Source of the DNA: Chamaesiphon sp. GL140_3_metabinner_50
GTDB lineage: Bacteria; Cyanobacteriota; Cyanobacteriia; Cyanobacteriales; Chamaesiphonaceae
Length of the DNA: 36,694 bases
Assembly (NCBI RefSeq): GCF_025361915.1
Contig: NZ_JANYJC010000107.1
Span: forward strand, 1 to 36,694
Direction: 5' to 3'
Shown one piece after another: positions 28,701 to 36,694 of this stretch. The position numbers and the translations under genes are program-made. Position 1 is the stretch's first letter; each line of letters begins with the position of its first letter. The notes under the pieces were generated by a model. That model saw only the letters and a list, made by a program, of their open reading frames with translations, ran no database searches and was not told where the DNA came from.

Positions 28701-28784
28701 TATCTGCTTCAATTCCTCGATCCGCGCACGGTGACTGAAAATATCCAACGTCAAGGTTTCGCTCCGATTGAAGGTATCGATTGA
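25773..28784 (+). CDS. putA: Bifunctional proline dehydrogenase / L-glutamate gamma-semialdehyde dehydrogenase
   Basis: PRODH: [93 protein letters not shown]. Confidence 0.94.
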   Translation: [1003 protein letters not shown]

Positions 28785-28830
28785 GGGTAGGGGTGAAGAT
28801 TAGTCAGGACTATATCCCCGACTGTCTTGT

Positions 28831-28865
28831 CGGTTTTATTCGGAGGTTCCCTCCGCATAAAACCG
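28831..28865. repeat. Long near-perfect inverted repeat downstream of putA
   Basis: CGGTTTTAT-T-CGGAGG-TTC-CCTCCG-C-ATAAAACCG. Confidence 0.8.
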
Positions 28866-28988
28866 CCGCTGCTTCAACTCGACTTTGAACACTTGGGCGT
28901 AGCTCTACTCCATTTTTTCGCTTTGGCAAAGCCTTTCGGCACGAGAATCGAATCCTCCGCCATGATGAGACTCAACCAAATCCCAAAT

Positions 28989-29011
28989 CCCCGACTTTTC
29001 AAAAAAGTCGG
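28989..29011. terminator. CCCGACTTTT..AAAAGTCGGG hairpin between putA and map
   Basis: tccccgacttttcaaaaaagtcgggaattt. Confidence 0.6.
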
Positions 29012-29037
29012 GAATTTAAATGAGTGGCATTAACCAA

Positions 29038-29865
29038 TTAGACTAGATTGCGATCGGTTAAAATTTCATAGCCATCTTTGGTAACTAAAACAGTATGCTC
29101 GAACTGCGCGGATAAAGATTTATCAACCGTTACCGCCGTCCATTTATCTGGCATCATTTTAGTAATCTTCGATCCGGCGTTGATAATTGGTTCGATCGCG
29201 ATCGTCATGCCTGCTCTGAGTTTCACATTGGGCATCTCGCGGGTGCGGAAATTAAATACCGATGGTTCTTCATGCAGATTGCGTCCGACACCATGCCCGG
29301 TAAAATCTTCAACGATACTGAAGCCATTCGCCTCTACATGGTCTTGAATCGCGCCAGCGAGGTCGAGGAGGTAAGCACCTTCTTTGACCTGTTCTATGCC
29401 CTTGTATAGGGCTTCCTCGGCAACTTGAATGAGTTTAGCAGCAGCGGGTGTAACGGTACCAACGCCGATCGTAATGCAAGAATCGCCATGAAATCCTTGA
29501 AAATAAGCTCCGGTATCGACTTTAAGCACATCGCCTTGCTTAATGACTTTTTTGCGGCTGGGGATACCATGTACCGCCTCGTTATTAATGCTCGAACAAA
29601 TCGAGGCGGGGAATCCATATAAGCCTTTAAAGCTAGGGATTGCATCCATTTCCCGAATCCGCTTTTCGGCATAGGCATCGAGATCGGCTGTTGTCATCCC
29701 TGGCTCCACCATCCCGAAAATTTCTTTTAAGACTGTGGCGACAATCCGCGAAGATTGGCGCATGATGGCAATTTCCCGCTCCGTTTTAATTTGGATGCCT
29801 TTTTGTTGCTTCTTTTCGCGGGTGGGTTGTTGCTTTTGTAAAAGTAAATCGCTGAGAATGTTCAT
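29038..29865 (-). CDS. map: Type I methionine aminopeptidase
   Basis: [88 protein letters not shown]. Confidence 0.95.
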   Translation of the reverse strand: MNILSDLLLQKQQPTREKKQQKGIQIKTEREIAIMRQSSRIVATVLKEIFGMVEPGMTTADLDAYAEKRIREMDAIPSFKGLYGFPASICSSINNEAVHGIPSRKKVIKQGDVLKVDTGAYFQGFHGDSCITIGVGTVTPAAAKLIQVAEEALYKGIEQVKEGAYLLDLAGAIQDHVEANGFSIVEDFTGHGVGRNLHEEPSVFNFRTREMPNVKLRAGMTIAIEPIINAGSKITKMMPDKWTAVTVDKSLSAQFEHTVLVTKDGYEILTDRNLV

Positions 29866-30004
29866 ATCGTGATGGAGCAGGCTGGCTAAAGGTAAAATAG
29901 GGAAAGTCGAGTGTTAGCGGCTTGTCATTCGTCGGATCGGGACGCTACCAGGTTTCAGACTCTGGCTTCTTTCACTGTAAAGGAATCGATCGCAACTATC
30001 AATA

Positions 30005-30135
30005 GACTTTCTGCAAAAGTCAGGGATAGGGAGAACTTTAGCAGAGTTGAGTCGGTGGTTTCCCGTCAATACCCCACGATCGAGCAGCTAAAAACAGTAC
30101 TAACAAAGATTGTATTTTTACTTTCACAGCAGGTC
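30005..30135. mobile_element. MITE-like element copy 2, TA-flanked
   Basis: TA|GACTTTCTGCAAAAGTCAGGG...GTATTTTTACTTTCACAGCAGGTC|TA; ends similar to 12579-12671. Confidence 0.7.
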
Positions 30136-30851
30136 TAATAATTTCCCACTTCTTTCATCAATCGCTGGCGCATTCGTTCGGGTTCGCCCCGATCTACTAA
30201 TTGCCCGTGTTCGATTAAAAATGCCCCATCGCAATAGTCTAGCTCTTCAAGCCGATGCGTTACCCAGAGCGCGGTCAAACCGCGACTTTTGACCAGATCG
30301 CGTACTTGTGCGACTAAATCTAGCTGGGCATCGGGGTCTAGTAGGGCTGTCGGCTCGTCAAATAAAATTACCTCAATTTGTCTGGCGATCGCCCCCGCGA
30401 TCGCCACACGCTGCTTCTGACCGCCACTGAGCGCGTAAATGGGACGGCGGATCAGGTCGGCTAAATTTACCGCACTCAGAGCTTCGGTGACGCGATGGCG
30501 GACTTGGCTGGGAGTCAGTTTTTCGGCAACTAATCCGAAGGCAATATCCGCACCGACTGTGGGCATGACTAACTGACAGTCGGGGTTTTGAAAGACAATT
30601 CCCAAACCGCCATGAATATCGATCGTGCCACTTTGAGGCGTTAGTAAGCCAGCAATCAGACTTAATAGAGTCGATTTACCGCTGCCATTAGTACCCAACA
30701 GCATCCAAAACTCACCGCGCGGTACTGAGAGCGAACAACGATCGAGCGCAATTTTACCAGATGTCCAGGCAAAGGAAAGATCCTTTACCTCGATTGCTGT
30801 CGCAGACGGCAAGCCGTTCGCGGGTGATGATAAGGGCACGGATTCGGGCAT
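30135..30851 (-). CDS. ABC/ECF-type transporter ATP-binding protein
   Basis: Walker A GTNGSGKST; signature ALSGGQKQRVAIA; Walker B VILFDEPTALLD. Confidence 0.92.
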   Translation of the reverse strand: MPESVPLSSPANGLPSATAIEVKDLSFAWTSGKIALDRCSLSVPRGEFWMLLGTNGSGKSTLLSLIAGLLTPQSGTIDIHGGLGIVFQNPDCQLVMPTVGADIAFGLVAEKLTPSQVRHRVTEALSAVNLADLIRRPIYALSGGQKQRVAIAGAIARQIEVILFDEPTALLDPDAQLDLVAQVRDLVKSRGLTALWVTHRLEELDYCDGAFLIEHGQLVDRGEPERMRQRLMKEVGNY

Positions 30852-30931
30852 GTCGATTTGGGTGTTTGTGACCGCTCCTGATGGAGACGCAATGCGCGGA
30901 CTTTGACTAACCTACCGTAGTCGAGCGGGTG

Positions 30932-31201
30932 CTAGGATGCTGCAAAAGCTACGAAACCAGGAGTTTTACCCGCAGCCGTCGCGCCAGATTTTTCATACAT
31001 TTGAGCGGCGACGATCGCATCGGTCATGACACAGATTTTCTTTTCTGGTTGTCGATCGCAAGCCAATTCTAGCAGGGTTAGATCGCTACCACGCATTGCC
31101 GCTAGCACTTGTTGGTAAACGGTAGTCGCTTCTTCAACAGTCTTGCGCTGTACGGACATAGGCATTGCTGTATTTTTGAGCAGGATTTCGATGACGTACA
31201 T
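30932..31201 (-). CDS. Small conserved cyanobacterial protein (UPF0367-like)
   Basis: MYVIEILLKNTAMPMSVQRKTVEEATTVYQQVLAAMRG...PEKKICVMTDAIVAAQMYEKSG; ORF extends upstream to 31234. Confidence 0.55.
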   Translation of the reverse strand: MYVIEILLKNTAMPMSVQRKTVEEATTVYQQVLAAMRGSDLTLLELACDRQPEKKICVMTDAIVAAQMYEKSGATAAGKTPGFVAFAAS

Positions 31202-31572
31202 AAGTATTCGCAAAATTTTGGTGCCACTCTTCATTGTAGGCCGAACGCTAATTTAGTGGCTAGTGACTGGTAAAATTTTGATGGGGCATCATTGCCTCTA
31301 TACTTAGAAGCCCAACCACACGCGATCGACTTCTATATAGATGAGAATTCTCTAGTCAATCTCAATGGATTGATTCGATCGCCCAGACAAAATAAGTATA
31401 TATACTCACAAAAGTTTAGCAAAACAGCATAAAAGAGGTTGTTTTAGCTAAGAATATTAAAATTTACCGAAGAAAGGCTAAAGATCCTGCCCTTTTCGAC
31501 ACAATTCTATTAGACTAGGTAAAGAAACGTAAACTGATTTAATAAATCAGCTAACTACTAGCGGGCTGACGG

Positions 31573-31605
31573 TACATTAATAATGTAACTGCCTGTTCGC
31601 GAACA
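31573..31605. promoter_or_regulatory. Paired inverted repeats in psbD leader region
   Basis: TACATT-AAT-AATGTA (31573-31587) followed by palindrome TGTTCGCGAACA (31594-31605), 37 nt before psbD ATG. Confidence 0.45.
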
Positions 31606-31642
31606 ACAATGTCCTTATAATATTCTGGAGTTTTGCTGCATC

Positions 31643-32707
31643 ATGACAATTGCAGTTGGCAACCAGCAAACGGAAAGAGGCATCTTTGATGTCTTAGACG
31701 ACTGGTTAAAAAGAGATCGGTTCGTATTCGTTGGCTGGTCTGGTATCTTACTATTCCCCTGTGCCTTCCTAGCCCTCGGCGGCTGGATGACTGGTACTAC
31801 TTTCGTTACTTCTTGGTACAGTCACGGTTTGGCTTCTAGCTACCTTGAAGGTTGCAACTTCCTAACTGCTGCACTTTCTACTCCTCCTAACAGCGTCGGG
31901 CACTCTCTGATGCTACTTTGGGGGCCAGAAGCGCAAGGTGACTTCACTCGTTGGTGTCAACTTGGCGGTCTGTGGGCATTTGTGGCTCTTCATGGTGCAT
32001 TTGGTCTGATCGGCTTCATGCTCCGTCAATTTGAAATCGCTCGTCTAGTTGGGATCCGTCCTTACAATGCGCTCGCTTTCTCCGGCCCAATCGCCGTTTT
32101 CGTCAGCGTGTTCTTGATTTACCCATTGGGTCAATCTGGCTGGTTCTTCGCACCTTCTTTCGGTGTAGCTGCAATCTTCCGTTTTATCCTATTCTTACAA
32201 GGTTTCCACAACTGGACTCTCAACCCCTTCCACATGATGGGTGTTGCAGGGATTCTCGGCGGTGCGTTGCTGTGTGCGATTCACGGTGCGACTGTAGAGA
32301 ACACTCTATTTGAAGACAGCGAAAGCGACAGTTCCAATACCTTCCGCGCATTCGACCCAACCCAGTCTGAAGAAACTTACTCGATGGTAACTGCAAACCG
32401 TTTCTGGTCGCAGATCTTCGGCGTAGCTTTCTCTAACAAACGTTGGTTGCACTTCTTCATGCTCTTCGTCCCCGTGACTGGATTATGGATGAGTTCTGTC
32501 GGCATCGTTGGTTTGGCTCTAAACCTCCGCGCTTATGACTTCGTATCTCAAGAATTGAGAGCGGCAGAAGATCCTGAGTTTGAAACGTTCTACACCAAGA
32601 ACATTCTGCTTAATGAAGGGATCCGCGCTTGGATGGCTCCTCAAGACCAACCTCACGAACAGTTCATCTTCCCAGAAGAAGTACTACCTCGTGGTAACGC
32701 ACTCTAA
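31643..32707 (+). CDS. psbD: Photosystem II D2 protein
   Basis: [74 protein letters not shown]; ends [12 protein letters not shown]. Confidence 0.98.
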   Translation: MTIAVGNQQTERGIFDVLDDWLKRDRFVFVGWSGILLFPCAFLALGGWMTGTTFVTSWYSHGLASSYLEGCNFLTAALSTPPNSVGHSLMLLWGPEAQGDFTRWCQLGGLWAFVALHGAFGLIGFMLRQFEIARLVGIRPYNALAFSGPIAVFVSVFLIYPLGQSGWFFAPSFGVAAIFRFILFLQGFHNWTLNPFHMMGVAGILGGALLCAIHGATVENTLFEDSESDSSNTFRAFDPTQSEETYSMVTANRFWSQIFGVAFSNKRWLHFFMLFVPVTGLWMSSVGIVGLALNLRAYDFVSQELRAAEDPEFETFYTKNILLNEGIRAWMAPQDQPHEQFIFPEEVLPRGNAL

Positions 32708-32718
32708 GTGTGAATCGA

Positions 32719-32760
32719 TCGGAAGATAAATGTACAATTATATTTATCTTCCGGTTTTTT
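32719..32760 (+). terminator. Intrinsic terminator between psbD and psbC
   Basis: CGGAAGATAAAT-gtacaattat-ATTTATCTTCCG then GTTTTTT; the stem can extend inward through gta/tat. Confidence 0.88.
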
Positions 32761-32778
32761 ATAATCCGTATTTTATTA

Positions 32779-32820
32779 GTTCATCGATCGAGGTACTGCA
32801 AGAGTGGAAACGCCCTTTAA
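32779..32820 (+). pseudogene. Decayed second copy of psbD 3' end overlapping psbC start
   Basis: GTTCATC..GATCGAGGTACTGCAAGAGTGGAAACGCCCTTTAA aligns to the psbD end GTTCATCTTCCCAGAAGAAGTACTACCTCGTGGTAACGCACTCTAA, with a short deletion and a +1 shift. Confidence 0.7.
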
Positions 32821-34189
32821 TACTACAATGATTGCAGGCGGACGCGACCAAGACTCGACAGGCTTTGCCTGGTGGTCTGGTAACGCACGTCTGATCAATT
32901 TGTCTGGTAAGCTGTTGGGCGCACACGTCGCCCACGCTGGTTTGATTGTGTTTTGGGCTGGAGCCATGTGCCTGTTTGAGGTGGCTCACTTCGTACCAGA
33001 GAAGCCAATGTACGAGCAAGGAATCATCTTGCTTTCGCACTTGGCAGCTCAAGGTTGGGGTGTCGGCCCTGGTGGTGAAGTAGTGGATACATTCCCATAC
33101 TTCGTCGTTGGTGTATTGCACTTAATTTCTTCGGCGGTACTCGGTGTTGGTGGTTTGTACCACGCACTACGCGGCCCCGACACGCTAGAGCAATATTCTT
33201 CTTTCTTCGGCTACGACTGGAGAGACAAGGATAAAATGACCTCGATTTTAGGTTTTCACCTCATCATTTTAGGTTGTGGCGCATTATTGCTCGTCATCAA
33301 GGCGATGTTTGTTGGTGGTTTGTATGATACTTGGGCACCAGGTGGCGGTGACGTTCGCCTTGTAACCAATCCTACTCTCAACCCAGCAATTATCTTTGGT
33401 TACTTGCTCAAAGCTCCCTTCGGCGGCGAAGGCTGGATTATCAGTGTTAACAACTTAGAAGATGTTGTCGGCGGACACATTTGGGTTGCTTTACTCTGTA
33501 TTTCTGGTGGTGTATGGCACATTCTGACCAAGCCTTTCGGTTGGGCGCGTCGCGCTTTAATCTGGTCTGGTGAAGCTTATCTGTCTTACAGTTTAGCTGC
33601 TGTATCCTTGATGGCGTTTGTAGCGTCGATCATGGTTTGGTATAACAACACTGTTTATCCTAGTGAATTCTTCGGCCCAACTGGCCCTGAAGCTTCTCAA
33701 GCACAAGCATTGACCTTCCTGATCCGCGACCAACGTTTGGGTGCGAACATTGCAACTGCACAAGGCCCGACTGGTTTGGGTAAATACCTGATGCGTTCTC
33801 CTTCGGGCGAAATCATCTTTGGTGGTGAAACCATGCGGTTCTGGGATTTCCAAGGCCCTTGGTTAGAGCCATTACGTGGCCCCAACGGTTTGGATTTAAG
33901 CAAAGTTAAAAACGATATTCAACCTTGGCAAGCGCGTCGCGCTGCTGAGTACATGACTCACGCGCCACTGGGTTCCTTGAACTCTGTTGGTGGTGTCATT
34001 ACTGAAACCAACGCGTTTAACTATGTTTCTCCTCGTGCATGGTTGGCTTGTTCTCACTTCGTCTTAGGGTTCTTCTTCTTTATCGGTCACCTATGGCACG
34101 CTGGACGCGCACGCGCCGCTGCTGCTGGTTTCGAGAAAGGACTCAACCGCGAGACCGAACCAACGTTGTTCTTGAACGACATTGACTAA
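32804..34189 (+). CDS. psbC: Photosystem II CP43 chlorophyll protein
   Basis: GTG start with [55 protein letters not shown]; ends [24 protein letters not shown]. Confidence 0.98.
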   Translation: METPFNTTMIAGGRDQDSTGFAWWSGNARLINLSGKLLGAHVAHAGLIVFWAGAMCLFEVAHFVPEKPMYEQGIILLSHLAAQGWGVGPGGEVVDTFPYFVVGVLHLISSAVLGVGGLYHALRGPDTLEQYSSFFGYDWRDKDKMTSILGFHLIILGCGALLLVIKAMFVGGLYDTWAPGGGDVRLVTNPTLNPAIIFGYLLKAPFGGEGWIISVNNLEDVVGGHIWVALLCISGGVWHILTKPFGWARRALIWSGEAYLSYSLAAVSLMAFVASIMVWYNNTVYPSEFFGPTGPEASQAQALTFLIRDQRLGANIATAQGPTGLGKYLMRSPSGEIIFGGETMRFWDFQGPWLEPLRGPNGLDLSKVKNDIQPWQARRAAEYMTHAPLGSLNSVGGVITETNAFNYVSPRAWLACSHFVLGFFFFIGHLWHAGRARAAAAGFEKGLNRETEPTLFLNDID

Positions 34190-34221
34190 TCGATTCTAGT
34201 TGGAATTAAGTTATGTAAGCA

Positions 34222-34256
34222 AAAACTCCTGTCGATTCGGCAGGAGTTTTTGTATT
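34222..34256 (+). terminator. Intrinsic terminator after psbC
   Basis: aaaaactcctgtcgattcggcaggagtttttgt. Confidence 0.85.
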
Positions 34257-34270
34257 TTCTCAGCGAGATA

Positions 34271-34303
34271 AGAAACCCGACTTTTTGGAAAAGTCGGGTT
34301 TCT
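34271..34303. terminator. Perfect 15-bp hairpin, bidirectional terminator
   Basis: AGAAACCCGACTTTT-TGG-AAAAGTCGGGTTTCT. Confidence 0.8.
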
Positions 34304-34321
34304 AAGGATGTCGATATCTGC

Positions 34322-34759
34322 CTAAATAGTTGGCTGAGATTCAGCAGTGGAGGATTGAGTCAAAGGTTCTTCGCCATCTAATGGCTCTAGATCTTCTGAC
34401 TCACCACGTTTTAAACTGAGTTGATTGATTAATGATAAGACGCTGGTGGCTCGATCGAACGATGTATCTTCGACAAAAATTACCGTCGGAGTCCGTCTGA
34501 GCCGAACTCGTTTACCTAGTTCGCTCCGCACGTATCCCGTCACAGACTTGAGTCCTTCCATCGTCGTAGCCCGAACTTCGTCGCTACCGTAGATACTGAC
34601 AAAAATTTTGGTATGCTGGAGATCGCCAGCTACATCTACAGCCGTAACACTAACCATTCCTGCACCAACCCGGTCATCTTTGATATCAAAGAGGATCATT
34701 TGACTGACTTCGCGCTTAATTAATTCGGCGACACGCGACACGCGACGAGTATTAGTCAT
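34322..34759 (-). CDS. rbfA: Ribosome-binding factor A
   Basis: [73 protein letters not shown]. Confidence 0.94.
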   Translation of the reverse strand: MTNTRRVSRVAELIKREVSQMILFDIKDDRVGAGMVSVTAVDVAGDLQHTKIFVSIYGSDEVRATTMEGLKSVTGYVRSELGKRVRLRRTPTVIFVEDTSFDRATSVLSLINQLSLKRGESEDLEPLDGEEPLTQSSTAESQPTI

Positions 34760-34796
34760 AAATTATATTAAAATCTTTAAAAATAGCGACTCAAAC

Positions 34797-35006
34797 TTAG
34801 GCGACAGGAGTAAGTCCTAACATCGCTTTGAGCGTCAATGCTATGGTCATAACTACTCCCACCAAAAATCCCACCAGCGCAACGGCGGTGACAGGACGTT
34901 TCCACAATGGTGCTAACCACCCAAATGCAGAGATGAAAATACCAAGGATAATGGTAACAAAGTAACTTGGGTATCGTCCGATGTTGCTAAAAAAATCACC
35001 AAACAT
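34797..35006 (-). CDS. DUF751 (Ycf33-like) small membrane protein
   Basis: MFGDFFSNIGRYPSYFVTIILGIFISAFGWLAPLWKRPVTAVALVGFLVG. Confidence 0.8.
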   Translation of the reverse strand: MFGDFFSNIGRYPSYFVTIILGIFISAFGWLAPLWKRPVTAVALVGFLVGVVMTIALTLKAMLGLTPVA

Positions 35007-35072
35007 TACAATCTCGATCGTGTTAGCGGACAAAAACTATTATAACCGAATGTCCACTAGCGTGCTGGGGGA

Positions 35073-35483
35073 TTGAGTCAAATTTTAAATCGTACCTTTA
35101 TGCAGCCTAAATTTGCCGATGAATTGGCTTGGCAACAAGCAGAGTTTCTGATGCAGCCGATTTATATTCGCATTATCGATCGCATTCGTCAACAATCCGA
35201 GACTTCGACATGGCAAGTCAGCTATGAAGAAATTAGAGATCCGCACCCGATTAATTATTTATGTCTCAAATCTGCCAATCGACAATTAAAGTTTGATATT
35301 TGGGATTTATGTTATCAGGTCTGTTTTCTCAATTATGAGGGCAGTCATAGCGAACTCGAAAGTCAAATTGTGGCAGTAGATACGAGTCTAATTGATATGG
35401 AAGCCCAAATTCCCGATTGGAATCGGTTGGATGATAAAGCTAAAGATGTGATTGCTAGAGTGTTCGGTAATCTGCCAAGCTAG
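35073..35483 (+). CDS. Conserved cyanobacterial hypothetical protein
   Basis: 136-aa ORF with normal codon content; the start may be MQPKFADELAWQQAEFLMQP. Confidence 0.6.
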   Translation: MSQILNRTFMQPKFADELAWQQAEFLMQPIYIRIIDRIRQQSETSTWQVSYEEIRDPHPINYLCLKSANRQLKFDIWDLCYQVCFLNYEGSHSELESQIVAVDTSLIDMEAQIPDWNRLDDKAKDVIARVFGNLPS

Positions 35484-35517
35484 TAATTTCAACTACTATT
35501 AATAATTATAAATTTAG

Positions 35518-36513
35518 ATGAAAAATAATTTGAATAACTCACATGAAATATTAGAGGCTGCTCGATCTGCTGCGGCTATTTACGATAGTTCTGAATGGGG
35601 TAAAATAATTGTGAGCGATCGCGACAGGCTGCGATTTTTACACAATCAAAGTACGGCAGATTTTGAACAGCGGCAAGCGGGTGAGGTCTGCGATACGGTA
35701 TTTATTACTTCGACCGCTAGAACGATCGATCTGGTCACCGGATTAATTTTAGATGATGAGGTGTTGTTAATTACATCACCGACGCGTCGTAAATATTTAT
35801 TTGATTGGTTGGATCGCTATATCTTTTTTGCCGATCGAGTTAAATTAAAAGATGTCACGGATAAGCTGGCGAGTTTCACTTTAATGGGTGCGGAAAGTTC
35901 GGGGCTATTAGAAAAATTGGGTTGTCCTGTGAATTTACCTCAATCTGGGCATCAATTAGTTAATATCGATGGGATTGAAGTGCGGATCGCGATCGGGACT
36001 GAATTAGGTTTACCTGGATATCGATTGATTTGCGATCGCGATAAATCGGCAGCTCTACAACAAGCTATAACTAATTTAGGTGCGGCAATCGTCGATGAAA
36101 ATGCTTGGGAATGCCTGCGAATCGAGCGCGGTAGACCCAAGCCCGATGCGGAGTTAACCGACGATTACAACCCCTTAGAGGTGGGTTTATGGGATACGAT
36201 TTCGTTTACTAAAGGCTGCTATATCGGTCAAGAAACGATCGCCAGACTCAATACCTATAAAGGTGTCAAACAATATTTATGGGGCATTAAATTAGCCGAA
36301 ATTGTGACGGTAGGTACGGCGATTACTGTGGGTGGTGAAAAGGTGGGCGTTTTGACTAGCTGTAGCGAAACCGCTGCTGGAGTTGTGGGATTGAGCTATG
36401 TGCGATCGAAAGCGGGCGGTGTCGGGTTGCAAGTCATGTTAGGCGATGTGGCAGGAGAAATTATCGATCTTCCATTCGTACGGCATGAATATCCCGAAAT
36501 AGGTAAGGCTTGA
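35518..36513 (+). CDS. YgfZ/GcvT-family folate-binding protein (Fe-S cluster repair/assembly)
   Basis: Signature KGCYIGQETIARL; GcvT-like fold RLRFLHNQSTADFE. Confidence 0.9.
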   Translation: MKNNLNNSHEILEAARSAAAIYDSSEWGKIIVSDRDRLRFLHNQSTADFEQRQAGEVCDTVFITSTARTIDLVTGLILDDEVLLITSPTRRKYLFDWLDRYIFFADRVKLKDVTDKLASFTLMGAESSGLLEKLGCPVNLPQSGHQLVNIDGIEVRIAIGTELGLPGYRLICDRDKSAALQQAITNLGAAIVDENAWECLRIERGRPKPDAELTDDYNPLEVGLWDTISFTKGCYIGQETIARLNTYKGVKQYLWGIKLAEIVTVGTAITVGGEKVGVLTSCSETAAGVVGLSYVRSKAGGVGLQVMLGDVAGEIIDLPFVRHEYPEIGKA

Positions 36514-36559
36514 GAGGGTGCCTGAAAAATCAATTCTTTTAAGCTTAAACCCTAGAAAT

Positions 36560-36694
36560 CCCCCTTGAAAAGGGGGACTTCCGGATCCGGTTCCCCTCTT
36601 AAAAAGCTACGGTGTATCCACAAGTATGTTAGTAACGATCGCAGACCTTTACCCCACCCCAGCCCTCCCCTTATAAAGGGGAGGGAGCCGGAAA
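36560..36694. repeat. Palindrome-rich intergenic repeats
   Basis: TCCCCCTT-ga-AAAGGGGGA; CCGGATCCGG; CCCTCCCCTT-ata-AAGGGGAGGG. Confidence 0.7.

Noticed and set aside
28827-29033. 68-aa ORF downstream of putA
   Set aside because: Runs through hairpin and degenerate repeat sequence; no protein-like features.
31643-34189. psbD/psbC as part of a far-red (FaRLiP) cluster
   Set aside because: No other FaRLiP genes (psaA2, apcE2, rfpABC) in the window; neighbours are ordinary housekeeping genes.

Overview
The window is a cyanobacterial chromosome segment. Evidence: psbD and psbC, a CpcS/CpeS-type lyase, DUF3318/DUF1997/DUF751-type proteins, very frequent CGATCG/HIP1-like GCGATCGC octamers, and 7-bp short tandem repeats between genes. 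It is mostly single housekeeping or metabolic genes: glycosyltransferases, thrC plus a MoaD/ThiS-like carrier, thyA-folA, rnd, rph, galE, a cysteine desulfurase, a PLD-family protein, sulfate-binding protein, putA, map, an ABC ATPase, psbD, psbC, rbfA and a ygfZ-like gene. I found no CRISPR array, rRNA, tRNA or intact transposase. The main points for follow-up are: (1) psbD and psbC do not overlap as usual; a strong intrinsic terminator lies between them, and a decayed second copy of the psbD 3' end carries the psbC GTG start; (2) a palindromic repeat is inserted in frame in an edge glycosyltransferase gene that the ORF track missed; (3) a nested repeat, with a TA-flanked MITE-like element inside a larger compound palindrome, follows rph, and a second MITE copy abuts the stop codon of an ABC ATPase gene; (4) a zinc-ribbon/RelE-like fusion protein lies in a hairpin-rich locus; (5) an EF-hand loop is inserted in a PLD enzyme; (6) thrC is paired with a GG-ending sulfur-carrier-like protein and flanked by a matching repeat module; (7) a BtuR-like ATPase has lost its P-loop. 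All assignments come from reading the sequence and from family knowledge; no searches were run.
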